Positions 63,795 to 64,000 of a DNA stretch of 64,000 bases are shown in pieces. The translations under genes were made by a program, and so were the position numbers. This DNA comes from Telopea speciosissima (Eukaryota > Streptophyta > Magnoliopsida > Proteales > Proteaceae), in assembly GCF_018873765.1 (NCBI RefSeq), contig NC_057919.1, positions 20,066,698 through 20,130,697 of the forward strand, in the 5' to 3' direction. Positions within the stretch are counted from its first letter, which is position 1, and every line of letters begins with the position of its first letter. Under the pieces are notes generated by a model. That model was given only the letters and a program-made list of their open reading frames with translations. It made no database searches and was not told where the DNA came from.

Positions 63795-64000
63795 GGGAAA
63801 TTTTCATGTACCTCCCCTGAGGTATAACGTAATTACAAAAACATCTCTAAGTTTTAGGAAATTTTGCATGTCCCCCTGAGGTTTTTAAAAGTTAACACAT
63901 GCCTCCATTCCGTTAATTTATGACCAACAATATTAAAATTAAGGGATAAAGTGACAAAAATGCCTTTGTAAGTAGGAAAAAAACAAGCAACTCATCTTCC
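63795..64000. mobile_element. MULE-like terminus cut by the window edge
   Basis: The sequence begins 'gggaaattttcatgtacctc' and continues 'ctgaggtataacgtaatt' and 'tccccctgaggttt', then 'cattccgttaattt'. This wording parallels the terminal repeats of the MULEs at 37552 and 56171. The other end lies outside the window, so size and target duplication are unknown. Confidence 0.5.

Overview
The window is nuclear DNA from a flowering plant. It is AT-rich, its genes carry GT-AG introns, microsatellites are frequent, and it holds a plant-type tRNA-Ser, Au-type SINEs and many small transposons. The species cannot be fixed from the sequence; a woody dicot or an early-diverging angiosperm would fit. 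No sign of bacterial, organellar or viral sequence was seen.

Three intact protein-coding genes are supported. (1) A chloroplast-targeted protein with two CBS domains (CBSX1/CBSX2 type) on the + strand at 2813-16592. It has eight exons spread over 13.8 kb, and its introns are packed with SINEs, terminal-repeat elements, foldback elements and a 256-bp cytosine tract. (2) A single-exon AP2/ERF repressor of the DEAR/RAP2.10 type on the - strand at 19638-20090. It lies 3 kb downstream in convergent orientation, and as I recall the same two families are adjacent in Arabidopsis (At4g36900/At4g36910). (3) A membrane-anchored SPRY-domain protein on the + strand at 47054-48608, with two exons. One RNA gene is clear: tRNA-Ser(AGA) at 34194-34275.

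Two broken gene copies were found. A nicotinamidase (NIC2/NIC3-like) coding fragment with one in-frame stop sits at 38406-38864 inside a 1.67-kb Mutator-like element (37552-39221), the layout of a Pack-MULE. A two-RRM (scw1/Whi3-like) RNA-binding gene on the - strand (59190-63181) keeps five phase-matched exons. It has lost an RRM1 exon, carries a 1-nt deletion and a destroyed splice acceptor, lacks RRM2, and hosts a solo LTR.

The rest is a dense layer of mobile DNA. 53.05-58.45 kb is a decayed LINE on the - strand, invaded by a hAT-like element, by the 3' end of a second LINE and by a 1.65-kb MULE with a perfect 9-bp target duplication. Across the whole window runs a set of non-autonomous elements with 8-bp target duplications and short related ends (about CAWRGTTWNAA). 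Their arms are each built from a different short self-complementary word (TATCG/CGATA, CTCGG/CCGAG, GCCATGG, CGTATTAT and others). This 'one architecture, many words' pattern is the most unusual thing in the window. The regions 20.6-37.5 kb and 39.5-47 kb hold no recognisable protein gene apart from transposon cargo.
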